Of a DNA stretch of 64,000 nucleotides, positions 40,979 through 50,128 are shown piece after piece (position 1 is the stretch's first letter; each line of letters starts with the position of its first letter). A program made the translations under genes and the position numbers. Under the pieces are notes generated by a model. It made no database searches. It saw only the letters and a list, made by a program, of their open reading frames with translations, and was not told where the DNA came from. The stretch is from Nonomuraea rhodomycinica (GTDB lineage: Bacteria; Actinomycetota; Actinomycetes; Streptosporangiales; Streptosporangiaceae). Location of the stretch: contig NZ_JABWGO010000008.1 in assembly GCF_013363995.1 (NCBI RefSeq), positions 248,001 through 312,000 on the forward strand, written 5' to 3'.

Positions 40979-42664
40979 TCACACGGGGACGCTCCAGCAC
41001 AGCCGGGTGCCCCCGTCCTCCGGGGAGCCGATCTCGAAGTCGCCGCCGAGCGCGGCGGCGCGCTCCGCCATGTTGCGCAGGCCGCTGCGCCGCCCGTCCT
41101 GGGCGAGGCCGACCCCGTTGTCGCGCACGGTGAGCGTGAGGCGATCGCCCACGACCTCGACCGACACCTCGGCCCGCGACGCCTTGGCGTGGCGCACCAC
41201 GTTGGACAGCGCCTCGCGCAGCACGGCCAGCAGCTGCTCGGCCAGCTCCTCGGGCACGCGGTGGTCGAGCTGGCCCTCCATGCGCAGGCCGGGCATGAAC
41301 CCGAGGTGGCCGCGCGCCGACTCCACCAGGTCGACCACGCGGGCGCGCAGGCTCGGCGCGGCCACGTCGGGCACGTTCTGCAGGGCGAAGATGGTGGAGC
41401 GGATCTGCCGGATCGTCTCGTCCAGCTCGTCGATGGCGTGCTGGAGCCGGCCGGACGCCTCGGGACGCTCCACGAGGCGCACGGTGCTCATGAGCGTCAT
41501 GGCGATGGCGAACAGGCGCTGGATGACCACGTCGTGCAGGTCCTTGGCGATGCGGTCACGGTCCTCCAGCAGCGTGAGCCGCTCGGCGTCGCGGCGCGCC
41601 TCGGCCAGCTCCAGCGCGATCGCCGCCTGGCCGCCGAACGCCTCCAGCATGCGCAGCTCCGAGCCGCTGAACGGCAGCCGCCCGGACCGCTTGGCCAGGG
41701 CCAGCACCCCGCGTACGGTCTGGCCCGCGCCGAGCGGCATCAGCAGCTCGGGGCCGTAGCCGAGCACGCGCAGCGGCGACTCGGAGTCGAGCAGGTCGCC
41801 CGCGCTGAGCGCCTGGCCGCTGGTGAACACCTCGCCCGCGGCCGAACCGGTCAGCTCGTAGGCCAGGCCGGCCGCCTCGGGCGACAGGTCACCCTCGACC
41901 ACCTGGGCCCGCAGCGCTCCATCCTCGCCCGGCAGCAGGACCTGCACCAGATCGGCGTCCGTCATCTGGCGGGCCCGGGCGGCCATCAGGGCCAGCACCT
42001 CGCGCGGGTCGGCCCCGGACAGCAGGCGGGTGGTGACGTCGGAGGACGCCTCCAGCCAGGTCTCGCGCCGCCGCGTCTCCTCGTACAGGCGGGCGTTCTC
42101 GATGGCGACGCCGGCGGCGGTGGCCAGCGCGATGACGATGGCCTCGTCCTCCTCGTCGAACTCTCCCCCGCCGCGCTTCTCGGTCAGGTAGAGGTTGCCG
42201 AACACCTCGTCGCGGACCCGCACCGGCACGCCGAGGAACGTGCCCATCGGCGGATGGCCAGGCGGGAACCCGTACGACTCGGGATGGTCGGAGATACGGC
42301 CGAGCCGCAGCGGCCGGGCGTCCTTGATGAGCAGCCCCAGCAGGCCGAGGCCGTGGGGCCAGTGCTCGATCCTGGCGATCTCCTCCTCCGTCAGGCCGAC
42401 GGGGATGAACTGCAGCAGCGTGCTCTCCTGGCCGATCACCCCGAGGGCGCCGTAGCTGGCGTCGACCAGGTTGGTGGCCGTCTGGACGATGCGCCGCAGC
42501 ACGGTCTCCAGATCGAGGTCGCTGCCGACCGAGACGACCGCCTCCAGCAGCGTGTGGACCCGGTCACGGGTGGCCAGAACGGCGTTCAGCCGGACCTGGA
42601 GCTCCGCCAGAAGCTCGTCCAGGCGCATGTTGGGCATCAGCGGGCGGTGCTCCCCTTGCGTCAT
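40979..42664 (-). CDS. devS: DevS/DosT-type sensor histidine kinase with heme-type GAF domain
   Basis: This 561-aa kinase has GAF-A (~45-195), GAF-B (~205-355), a HisKA_3 dimerisation/phosphorylation domain with phospho-acceptor H377 in DRIAKDLHDVVIQRLFAI, and an HATPase domain (NVVRHAKAS, DNGVGL, GLRNM). In GAF-A, GFPPGH137-PPM aligns with GFPPYH149-PPM of M. tuberculosis DosS, whose H149 is the proximal heme ligand, so O2/NO/CO or redox sensing is likely. No membrane segments. It is 39 nt downstream of a nitroreductase gene, same strand, and probably shares its DevR-controlled promoter. Confidence 0.92.
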   Translation of the reverse strand: MTQGEHRPLMPNMRLDELLAELQVRLNAVLATRDRVHTLLEAVVSVGSDLDLETVLRRIVQTATNLVDASYGALGVIGQESTLLQFIPVGLTEEEIARIEHWPHGLGLLGLLIKDARPLRLGRISDHPESYGFPPGHPPMGTFLGVPVRVRDEVFGNLYLTEKRGGGEFDEEDEAIVIALATAAGVAIENARLYEETRRRETWLEASSDVTTRLLSGADPREVLALMAARARQMTDADLVQVLLPGEDGALRAQVVEGDLSPEAAGLAYELTGSAAGEVFTSGQALSAGDLLDSESPLRVLGYGPELLMPLGAGQTVRGVLALAKRSGRLPFSGSELRMLEAFGGQAAIALELAEARRDAERLTLLEDRDRIAKDLHDVVIQRLFAIAMTLMSTVRLVERPEASGRLQHAIDELDETIRQIRSTIFALQNVPDVAAPSLRARVVDLVESARGHLGFMPGLRMEGQLDHRVPEELAEQLLAVLREALSNVVRHAKASRAEVSVEVVGDRLTLTVRDNGVGLAQDGRRSGLRNMAERAAALGGDFEIGSPEDGGTRLCWSVPV

Positions 42665-42703
42665 ACGACCAGTTTCGCACCCCCACCCGCCGGGGTCCGC
42701 ATG

Positions 42704-43690
42704 TCACTGCAGCATCTCGGCCAGCGACCGGCGGACGCTCTCCTTGTCGTCGAACGTGATGCCCAGCCGCATGATCATCTGCGGGTACTCGTCCGAGCAC
42801 AGCTCGTGACGCAGGAACTCCCGCAGGTGGTACATCTCCAGCGCCTGGGTGTGGAAGGCGGCGCTGACGCCGTGCGCGCAGGCGTGCAGCAGGCTCCGCT
42901 GGAGCGCCTGGCCGGCCGCGATCCACTGCTCGCGGGTGTCGCCGGTCGTGGTCAGCAACGCCACCTCCCCCACGGACGCCGAGCGGCTGAGGTCGGCCTG
43001 GCTGCCCCACTCGTGGCGCCAGGCGTAGTCGCGCTGCGGGAAGTCGGGGTCCGTGGGCGGCGCGGTGCGCGGGTAGCCCTCGGCGGGCACGCCGTCGCGG
43101 CGGGAGCTGCCCGGCGGCCGGGCCCAGCGGATGACCTCCAGGGTGAGCACGCGGTCCTGGGACTGCGCGCCCTGCGCGGCCTGCGTGAGCGCGGCGAGCA
43201 TCGCCACCGCGACCGGTGCGCGGACCGGCGTCAGCCGGGCACCCTCGATCCGGGCCTCGCGCACCAGGGCGTCCATGAGCCGCTCGGGCACCGGCAGGTC
43301 GGTGAACCCGGCCCGGTGGGTGCGCCGCCGCTCGATCTGCCGGCCCATCGCGCGCACTTTCTCGTCGGGCTCGGCGGGCTCGCCCAGCGTGATCGTGGCG
43401 ACGAGCGAGGGCCGGTCCGGGTCCGGCAGCACGCGCACGACGGGCTCGATGCCCTCGCAGCGCAGCGCCGTACGGATCGTGAACAGGGCGGCGCCGCAGC
43501 TGATGAGCAGCTCGCGGCCGGAGGGGTCGCCCAGGCGCAGCTTGCGGTCCACGTCGGCGCGCAGGCTGATCTCCTCGCCGGAGACGGCGAAGCTCCACGG
43601 CTGGGTGTTGTGCACGGACGGCGCCCAGCGCGCCGCTTCGAGCGCGCCCTGGATGGCGCGTTCCCTGTGCTCTGCCGTACGGGTGATCAT
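42704..43690 (-). CDS. Acg-type nitroreductase-fold protein
   Basis: This 328-aa protein belongs to the Acg family of FMN-binding nitroreductase-like proteins, which in mycobacteria (Rv2032, Rv3127, Rv3131) are DosR-induced. Marks are ALEAARWAPSVHNTQPWSF at ~17-35, MGRQIERRRTHRAGFTDLPV at ~120 and a C-terminal ITFDDKESVRRSL. Members are fused dimers with only one usable flavin site and may sequester rather than use FMN. Two DosR-like boxes lie 58 and 101 nt upstream. It heads an operon with devS. Confidence 0.88.
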   Translation of the reverse strand: MITRTAEHRERAIQGALEAARWAPSVHNTQPWSFAVSGEEISLRADVDRKLRLGDPSGRELLISCGAALFTIRTALRCEGIEPVVRVLPDPDRPSLVATITLGEPAEPDEKVRAMGRQIERRRTHRAGFTDLPVPERLMDALVREARIEGARLTPVRAPVAVAMLAALTQAAQGAQSQDRVLTLEVIRWARPPGSSRRDGVPAEGYPRTAPPTDPDFPQRDYAWRHEWGSQADLSRSASVGEVALLTTTGDTREQWIAAGQALQRSLLHACAHGVSAAFHTQALEMYHLREFLRHELCSDEYPQMIMRLGITFDDKESVRRSLAEMLQ

Positions 43691-43747
43691 GGCGATACCT
43701 CCCAGAGGTGATGAGACCAGACCATCACGGGCGCCATGCCGCGGGCA

Positions 43748-43804
43748 GGGCCGAAGGTCCCGTGACGGGGGGCCCTGCGCCCCCGCCGCCGGGACCTTCG
43801 CGGA
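43748..43804 (-). promoter_or_regulatory. Two DosR-like boxes upstream of nitroreductase-devS
   Basis: GGGCCGAAGGTCCC (43748-43761) is the exact reverse complement of the boxes at 39695 and 40461. A partial copy, GGGACCTTCGCGGA, lies at 43791-43804. Tandem boxes of this kind allow cooperative DosR binding. Confidence 0.7.
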
Positions 43805-43816
43805 CGCGCGGGCAGG

Positions 43817-44800
43817 TCAGTGCAGGGCCGCGTGCGACGGCTCGCCCGTGAGGCGGCGGCGGAACACCCAGTACGTCCACGCCTGGTAGGCGAGCACGAC
43901 CGGCGTGCAGACGGCGGCGACCCAGGTCATCACCGTGAGCGTGTACGGCGAGGAGGCCGCGTTGGCCACGGTCAGGCTGTTGGCCGGGTCGAGGGCGGGC
44001 ATGACGTCCGGCCACAGGCTCGTGAACAGGGTGGCGGTGAACGCCGCGATGCCGGCGGCGCTGGCGGCGAACGCCCAGCCGTCGCGGCCGGCCGCCGTGG
44101 CGGCCACGGTGCCGAGCAGGCCGGCGACGGCCACCGCGACCGCGGCCCAGGACAGCGGACCGGAGCGGATGACCAGCAGGAACGCCGCCACCACGACCAG
44201 GGCCGCCGGGGCGAGCACGCGGGCCGCCCGGACGGCCCGCCCGCGCAGCTCGCCGGTGGTGCGCAGGGCCAGGAACACCGCGCCGTGCAGCGTGAACAGC
44301 AGCAGGGTGGCAGCGCCGCCGAGCAGCGCGACCGGGTTGAGCAGGGTCAGCAGCGTGCCGGTGAACTCGTGGCGGGCGTCGAGCGGGACCCCGCGCACGA
44401 TGTTGGCGAAGGCCACGCCCCACAGCAGCGCCGGGACGAGCGACCCCCAGAAGAAGGCCCGGTCCCAGCCGCGCGTGCCGTCGCTCTTGCTGCGGTACTC
44501 CAGGGCCACGCCGCGGGCGATCAGCGCCAGCAGGATGAGGAAGAGCGGCAGGTAGAAGCCGCTGAACAGGGTGGCGTACCACTCGGGGAAGGCGGCGAAC
44601 GTCGCGCCGCCCGCCACCAGCAGCCACACCTCGTTGCCGTCCCACACGGGGCCGATCGTGCCCACGGCGGCGCGCCGGTCGGCCTCGCCGCGGGCCAGGA
44701 AGGGCAGCAGGACGCCGACGCCGAAGTCGAAGCCCTCCAGGACGAAGTAGCCGGTCCACAGGACGGCGATGAGCGTGAACCAGACGGTGGTGAGTTCCAT
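43817..44800 (-). CDS. cydB: Cytochrome bd ubiquinol/menaquinol oxidase subunit II
   Basis: This 327-aa membrane protein has eight to nine segments. It starts with LTTVWFTLIAVLWTGYFVLEGFDFGVG, the hallmark of CydB. GPVWDGNEVWLLVAGGATFAAFP at ~50-72 is also diagnostic. With CydA it forms the high-affinity terminal oxidase used at low oxygen. It is 56 nt downstream of cydA. No cydDC export/assembly genes are adjacent. Confidence 0.93.
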   Translation of the reverse strand: MELTTVWFTLIAVLWTGYFVLEGFDFGVGVLLPFLARGEADRRAAVGTIGPVWDGNEVWLLVAGGATFAAFPEWYATLFSGFYLPLFLILLALIARGVALEYRSKSDGTRGWDRAFFWGSLVPALLWGVAFANIVRGVPLDARHEFTGTLLTLLNPVALLGGAATLLLFTLHGAVFLALRTTGELRGRAVRAARVLAPAALVVVAAFLLVIRSGPLSWAAVAVAVAGLLGTVAATAAGRDGWAFAASAAGIAAFTATLFTSLWPDVMPALDPANSLTVANAASSPYTLTVMTWVAAVCTPVVLAYQAWTYWVFRRRLTGEPSHAALH

Positions 44801-44856
44801 GACGGCGTGTCCTCACAAGCTCTTGCGCGGCGTTCAGGCGGGTGTTCGGGGGGCGT

Positions 44857-46233
44857 TCAGTAGGCCAGGGCCGGGGTGGCGGCCTCGGCCTCGGCCTCGG
44901 GCTCGTGCGGGCCGATGCGGATGAACTTCAGCAGCAGCCGCACCTCGATGACCGCCAGCACGGCGTAGACGAGGGTGAACCCGACCAGGGTGACGGCCAC
45001 CGACGCGACGTCCGCGCCGGGCGAGACGGCCGCGGCGGTCCGCATGACGCCGAAGACGGTCCACGGCTGGCGCCCCATCTCGGTGAAGATCCAGCCGAGC
45101 GAGTTCGCCAGGAACGGCAGGCCGATGCCGGCGATGGCCGCGCGGTGGGCCCAGCGGCCCGCCGGGACCCGGCCGCGCCGGGTCAGCCAGAGCCCGGCCA
45201 GCGCGAGCAGCGCCGACAGCGCCCCGAACCCGATCATCAGCCGGAAGGACCAGTACGCCAGGCCGACCACCGGCCGGTAGTCGCCGGGGCCGTAGAGGGC
45301 CTGGTAGCGGGCCTGGATGTCGTTGATGCCCTCCACCTTGCCGTCGAGCGTGTTCGTCGACAGCAGGCTCAGACCGTAGGGGATCTGCAGGTTGACGTGG
45401 TTGCGGCCGTTCTCGACGTCGCCGACCGCGAACAGCGAGAAGCCGGCCGACGTCTCGTCCTCCCACAGCGCCTCGGCGGCGGCCATCTTCATCGGCTGCT
45501 GCCGGGTCATGATCTGCGCCTGCCAGTGCCCGGAGAGGGCCACGCCGATCCCGGCCGCCAGGCTGACGACCAGCGCGAGGCGGGCCGAGCGGCGGAAGAG
45601 GTCCACGTCCCGCCCGCGCAGCAGGAACCACGCGCTGATGCCGAGGACGAACGCGCCCGCGGTCAGGAACGCCCCGAACAGGACGTGGGGGAACGTGGCC
45701 AGCGTGGTGGAGTTGGTCAGCACCGCCCAGATGTCGGTCAGCTCCGCCCGGCCGTCGTGGATCCGGTAGCCCACGGGATGCTGCATCCAGGAGTTCGCGG
45801 CCAGGATGAAGTAGGCGGACAGGGTGGTGCCGATGGCGGCCAGCCAGATCGTGGCCAGGTGGACCCGCTTCGGCAGCCGGTCCCAGCCGAAGATCCACAG
45901 CCCGAGGAACGTGGACTCCAGGAAGAAGGCCACCAGGCCCTCCATCGCCAGGGGCGCGCCGAACACGTCGCCCACGAACCTGGAGTAGGCGCTCCAGTTC
46001 ATGCCGAACTGGAACTCCTGCACGATGCCGGTCACCACGCCCATCGCGAAGTTGATGAGGAACAGCCGCCCCCAGAACCGCGTCAGCCGCAGGTACTCCT
46101 GCCTGCCGGTGCGGTACCACGCCGTCTGAAGCCCGGCCACGACCACCGACAGGCCGATCGTGAGCGGCACGAACAGGAAGTGGTAGACGGTCGTGATGCC
46201 GAACTGCCAGCGCGAGAGATCGAGGACATCCAT
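44857..46233 (-). CDS. cydA: Cytochrome bd oxidase subunit I
   Basis: This 458-aa membrane protein has the CydA start LDLSRWQFGITTVYHFLFVPLTIG, with the axial His (~18) of heme b595. SGHWQAQIMTRQQPMKMAAAEALW at ~235 includes a heme b558 His and the start of the quinol (Q) loop, which is of the short type. The conserved GRQPWTVFGVMRTA lies at ~392, with nearby Met/Glu ligands. It oxidises (mena)quinol and reduces O2 to water at very low O2. A DosR-like palindrome lies ~60 nt upstream of the ATG. Confidence 0.94.
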   Translation of the reverse strand: MDVLDLSRWQFGITTVYHFLFVPLTIGLSVVVAGLQTAWYRTGRQEYLRLTRFWGRLFLINFAMGVVTGIVQEFQFGMNWSAYSRFVGDVFGAPLAMEGLVAFFLESTFLGLWIFGWDRLPKRVHLATIWLAAIGTTLSAYFILAANSWMQHPVGYRIHDGRAELTDIWAVLTNSTTLATFPHVLFGAFLTAGAFVLGISAWFLLRGRDVDLFRRSARLALVVSLAAGIGVALSGHWQAQIMTRQQPMKMAAAEALWEDETSAGFSLFAVGDVENGRNHVNLQIPYGLSLLSTNTLDGKVEGINDIQARYQALYGPGDYRPVVGLAYWSFRLMIGFGALSALLALAGLWLTRRGRVPAGRWAHRAAIAGIGLPFLANSLGWIFTEMGRQPWTVFGVMRTAAAVSPGADVASVAVTLVGFTLVYAVLAVIEVRLLLKFIRIGPHEPEAEAEAATPALAY

Positions 46234-46292
46234 GGCGGCTAGGTTCCGGCATCGGCCGTGCCGTCACGTAGGGTCACCCGGCCCCGACCGGC

Positions 46293-46341
46293 GGGACCTT
46301 GGTCCTCGATGCCTCTGCCCCGCTGGTGGGACCTTCGGCGC
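46293..46341. promoter_or_regulatory. Two DosR-like boxes between cydA and the second nitroreductase
   Basis: GGGACCTTGGTCCT (46293-46306) contains a perfect GGACC-TT-GGTCC palindrome and is placed for cydAB. GGGACCTTCGGCGC (46328-46341) is placed for the divergent nitroreductase operon, 69 nt before its ATG. Confidence 0.7.
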
Positions 46342-46410
46342 GATCACGCGGGTCCTCCGGCTCTGCCGGGCTCGGCGGCCCCGCGGGAGGGTCGGGGCGG
46401 GAGGTACGTC

Positions 46411-47418
46411 ATGTCCACTCCGACCGCTTCGACCGCGGCCACCCGGGCCGCCGCGACCGCCGCCACGCCGATGACCACGGAGCTCGGGGTCCGGCGGCTG
46501 CTCGCCGCGGCGGGCCAGGCGCCGTCGGTGCTCAACACCCAGCCGTGGCGCCTCGACGTCGTGCGCCACGAGTTCGTGGAGCTGCTCGCCGACCCCGACC
46601 GACGGCTGCGGGTCAGCGACCCGCGCGGCCGCTCCCAGCACGTGAGCTGCGGCGCGGCCCTGTTCAACCTCCGGCTCGCCGTGCGCGCTGCCGGGTTCCG
46701 CCCGGTGGTGTGGCTGCTGCCCGGCGGGCAGGACGAGCCGCACCTGCTGGCCGCCGTCCGCGCCGCCGAGGCCCCCGGCGGCCGTCACGGCGGGCGCGAG
46801 CTGTACGAGCTGATCTGGCGGCGGCGCACGAACCGGGAGCCGTTCTCCGCCGAGCCGGTCCCGCCGGACGTGCTGGCCGGCCTGCGGATCGCCGCGTCGC
46901 GGGAGGGCGCCAACCTCGTGCTCCTCGACCGTGCCGGCGCCGAGGAGGTGCTCGACCAGGCCGCGACGGCCGACGACGAGCTGACCGGCGACCACGACTA
47001 CCAGGCCGAGCTGGCCGCCTGGACGACGCCCGGGCCGCGCCACGACGGGCTGCCGCCGTACGTGCGCGGGCCGCGCCCGGCCGGGGAGCCGGTGCCGGTG
47101 CGCTCCTTCGGGCGGCGCGCCGGAAGCGCCCGGTTCGAGCGGCACCCGCAGATCGCCGTGCTGACGACCCCCGGCGACCGGCCCGTGGACTGGCTGCGCG
47201 CCGGTCAGGCCCTGCAGCGCATGCTCCTGGTGGCCACCCTGCACGGCGTGTCGGCGTCGTTCCTCAACCAGCCCCTGGACCTGCGCGACATGCGCGGCCG
47301 CCGCGACCCGCGCCACCGGCGCGGCCACCCACAGATGATCATCAGGCTCGGGTACGGCCCGTACGTGGCGCGCGCCCCGCGCCGCCCCGCCCGCGAGCTG
47401 GAGATCTCCCATGTCTGA
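46411..47418 (+). CDS. Acg-type nitroreductase-fold protein (second copy)
   Basis: This 335-aa paralogue of the protein at 42704-43690 has LLAAAGQAPSVLNTQPWRLDV at ~31, LYELIWRRRTNREPFSAEPV at ~132 and the WLRAGQALQRMLLVATLHGVSASFLNQ flavin-site helix at ~270. The start at 46411 is supported by GGGAGG 6 nt upstream. An upstream in-frame ATG would add ~50 residues of low complexity. It overlaps the next gene by 8 nt, and the operon is nitroreductase, GNAT-acyl-CoA synthetase, CBS-BON. Confidence 0.88.
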   Translation: MSTPTASTAATRAAATAATPMTTELGVRRLLAAAGQAPSVLNTQPWRLDVVRHEFVELLADPDRRLRVSDPRGRSQHVSCGAALFNLRLAVRAAGFRPVVWLLPGGQDEPHLLAAVRAAEAPGGRHGGRELYELIWRRRTNREPFSAEPVPPDVLAGLRIAASREGANLVLLDRAGAEEVLDQAATADDELTGDHDYQAELAAWTTPGPRHDGLPPYVRGPRPAGEPVPVRSFGRRAGSARFERHPQIAVLTTPGDRPVDWLRAGQALQRMLLVATLHGVSASFLNQPLDLRDMRGRRDPRHRRGHPQMIIRLGYGPYVARAPRRPARELEISHV

Positions 47419-50077
47419 CGCCCTCATCGGATCCGCGCGCAAGGCCGGTCCCGACGCCGGGTACGACGTGCTCCTGCGGCAGGGCGGCATCGCGCACGTC
47501 CGCCCCCTGTGCCCCGGTGACCGGCGGGCCCTGCACGAGCTGGTCGACCGCTCGTCGGAGCACTCGGCGTACCTGCGCTTCTTCACCGGCGGCCGCAACA
47601 CGGCGCACTCCTACATGGACCGCGTCACGGGTCCCGGCTACGAGGGCCGCGCCCTGGTGGCGACCGTGCGCGGCCGGCTGGTCGGCGTCGCCGAGTACAT
47701 CCCGTACGGCGACGGCCGGGCGGACCTGGCCATCCTGCTCGACGACGCCGTCCACGGCCACGGGCTGGGCACGCTGCTGCTGGAGCACGTGGCGCTGGAC
47801 GCGGCGGCGCACGGCGTGCGGGAGCTGGTCGCCGACGTGCTGGCCGAGAACCGGGCCATGATCAGCGTGTTGTCCGCCCTCGGCCTCGACACGACCCGTC
47901 ACGCCGACTCGGGCACCCTGCGCATCGCCCTGTCCTGCCGGCCCACGGCCCTGCTGCGGGCCGGCGTCGAGGCGCGCGACCACGTCGCCGAGCGCGCGTC
48001 GCTGGCGCACGTGCTCGCGCCCCGGTCCGTGGCGGTGATCGGCGCGAGCCGCGACCCGGCGGGCGTGGGGCACCGGGTGCTGCGCAACCTCATCGACGGC
48101 TGCTACGCCGGGCCGCTCTACCCGGTCAACCCGAAGGCGGACCGGATCGCCGGCCTGACGTGCTACCCGGACCTGCGCGCCGTGCCCGGGCCCGTGGACC
48201 TCGCCGTGGTCGCCGTGCCGCCCGAGCGCGTGCTCGACGTGGCGCGGGACTGCGCCGAGGCCGGCGTGGCGGGGCTGGTGGTGGTGACGTCGGGGTTCGC
48301 CGAGGCCGGGCGGGCCGGCGCCGAGGCCGAGCTGCTGCGGGTCTGCCGGACCGCGGGGATGCGGCTGATCGGCCCCAACTGCCTCGGCGTGGTCAACACC
48401 GGCGCCCGCCTCAACGCCAGCTTCCTGCCGATCGCCCCGGCCCGGGGCCGCGTCGCGCTGATGTCGCAGTCGGGCGCCGTGGGCGCGGCGCTGCTGGAGC
48501 GGCTGGACGTGTCGTCGTTCGTCTCGGTGGGCAACAAGGCCGACGTCAGCGGCAACGACCTGCTGGAGTACTGGGAGGACGACCCCGACACGGACGTCGT
48601 CGTGCTGTACCTGGAGTCGTTCGGCAACCCGCGCAGGTTCGCCCGCATCGCCCGCCGCGTGGCCGGCGCCAAGCCCGTCCTGCTCGTCAAGAGCGGCCGG
48701 ACCGGCGCGGGGGACCGGGCGGTCCGCTCGCACACCGCCGCCAAGGCCACCCCGGACGTGGCCGTGGACGCGCTCGTCCGCGCCGCGGGCGTGATCCGGC
48801 TGGACAGCGTGCACGAGCTGATCGACACCGCCCGGCTGCTGTCCTCCCAGCCGCTTCCCCGGGGCCGCCGCGTCGCGATCGTGGGCAACTCGGGCGGTCC
48901 GCAGGCGATGGCCGCCGACGCCTGCGAGCGGCACGGTCTCGTCGTGCCCGAGCTGCCCGCCGGGCTGGTGCGGGCGCGCGGGGCGGCGGCCGTGGGCAAC
49001 CCCGTCGACCTGACGGCCGAGGCGCTCGCCGCCGAGATCGGCGCGGCGGTCGAGGCCGTGGCGGGCTCGCCCGACGTGGACGCGGTCATCGTCGTCTACA
49101 CGCCGCCGTTCGGGTCCGGTCCGGAGGAGACCCGCCGCGCCATCGTCGCGGCCGCCGAGAGGGTCGCCGGAGGCCCGGGCGGGGCGGGCAAGCCCGTGCT
49201 CGCGTGCGTCGTCGGCCACGACGGCCTCATCGAGGGCCGCGTCCCCGGCTACGCCTACCCGGAGCAGGCGGTCGAGGCGCTCGCGCACGCCGTGCGGTAC
49301 GCCGAGTGGCGGGCGCGCCCCGCCGAGCTGCCCGAGGAGCCGCCGCCCGCCGAGACCGAGCGGGCGTGCGCCCTGGTCCTGGCCGAGCTGGCGGACAGTC
49401 CCGGCGGGCGCTGGCTCGCCCCGTCGACCGTCCTGCGCCTGCTCGGCTGCTACGGGCTCGACCTCGTCCGGTCGGCGGAGGCGGACGGGCCGGACGCCGC
49501 GGCCGCGGCCGCCGTGTCGCTCGGCCTGCCGGTGGTGCTCAAGGCCGCCGGTCCCGTCCACAAGAGCGACGTCGGCGGCGTCCGGCTCGGGCTGCGCACG
49601 CCGGAGGAGGTACGCGAGGCGTACGAGGAGATGGCGGCCCGGATCGGGCCCGCGATGACCGGCGCGACCGTGCAGCCGATGCTGCCGCCGGGCGTGGAGA
49701 TCATCGTGGGCGGGGTCAACTATCCCGTGTTCGGGCCGCTGGTGATGGTGGGGATGGGCGGCGTCACCGCGGAGCTGGTCGCCGACCAGGCGTTCCGGGT
49801 GCCGCCGGTCACCACCGCGGCGGCCACGGAGATGATCGGCGAGCTGCGGTGCGCGCCGCTGCTGCACGGCTACCGGGGCGCGCGGCCCGCCGACGTGGCG
49901 GCGCTGGCGCGGCAGGTCGTCCGCGTCGGGCGGCTGCTGGAGGAGCTGCCCGAGGTGGCCGAGCTGGACCTCAACCCGGTGATCGTCTCCCCGGACGGCG
50001 CGGTGACGGTGGACGCCCGGATCCGGGTCGCGCCCGGTGACCCCCAGCCGTCGCCCCTGCTGCGCCGCCTGCGCTGA
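47411..50077 (+). CDS. GNAT acetyltransferase fused to NDP-forming acyl-CoA synthetase
   Basis: This 888-aa multidomain protein begins with a GNAT domain (~20-175; HVRPLCPGDRRALHELVD, then HGHGLGTLLLEHVAL as acetyl-CoA loop). A CoA-binding domain follows (~195-290; PRSVAVIGASRDPAGVGHRVL), then a succinyl-CoA-ligase-like domain (~300-460; LMSQSGAVGAALL, SHTAAKATPDVAVDAL with the phospho-His), and a C-terminal ATP-grasp domain (~650-880). This architecture is that of Pat-type protein lysine acetyltransferases. In many true Pat enzymes the synthetase part is inactive; here the His of SHTAA is kept. A role in low-oxygen acetate/acetyl-CoA control is inferred from context. Confidence 0.87.
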   Translation: MSDALIGSARKAGPDAGYDVLLRQGGIAHVRPLCPGDRRALHELVDRSSEHSAYLRFFTGGRNTAHSYMDRVTGPGYEGRALVATVRGRLVGVAEYIPYGDGRADLAILLDDAVHGHGLGTLLLEHVALDAAAHGVRELVADVLAENRAMISVLSALGLDTTRHADSGTLRIALSCRPTALLRAGVEARDHVAERASLAHVLAPRSVAVIGASRDPAGVGHRVLRNLIDGCYAGPLYPVNPKADRIAGLTCYPDLRAVPGPVDLAVVAVPPERVLDVARDCAEAGVAGLVVVTSGFAEAGRAGAEAELLRVCRTAGMRLIGPNCLGVVNTGARLNASFLPIAPARGRVALMSQSGAVGAALLERLDVSSFVSVGNKADVSGNDLLEYWEDDPDTDVVVLYLESFGNPRRFARIARRVAGAKPVLLVKSGRTGAGDRAVRSHTAAKATPDVAVDALVRAAGVIRLDSVHELIDTARLLSSQPLPRGRRVAIVGNSGGPQAMAADACERHGLVVPELPAGLVRARGAAAVGNPVDLTAEALAAEIGAAVEAVAGSPDVDAVIVVYTPPFGSGPEETRRAIVAAAERVAGGPGGAGKPVLACVVGHDGLIEGRVPGYAYPEQAVEALAHAVRYAEWRARPAELPEEPPPAETERACALVLAELADSPGGRWLAPSTVLRLLGCYGLDLVRSAEADGPDAAAAAAVSLGLPVVLKAAGPVHKSDVGGVRLGLRTPEEVREAYEEMAARIGPAMTGATVQPMLPPGVEIIVGGVNYPVFGPLVMVGMGGVTAELVADQAFRVPPVTTAAATEMIGELRCAPLLHGYRGARPADVAALARQVVRVGRLLEELPEVAELDLNPVIVSPDGAVTVDARIRVAPGDPQPSPLLRRLR

Positions 50078-50128
50078 GGGGCGGCCGTGATGAGAATCCA
50101 GAACCGACACGGAAAGGCGGACACGACG

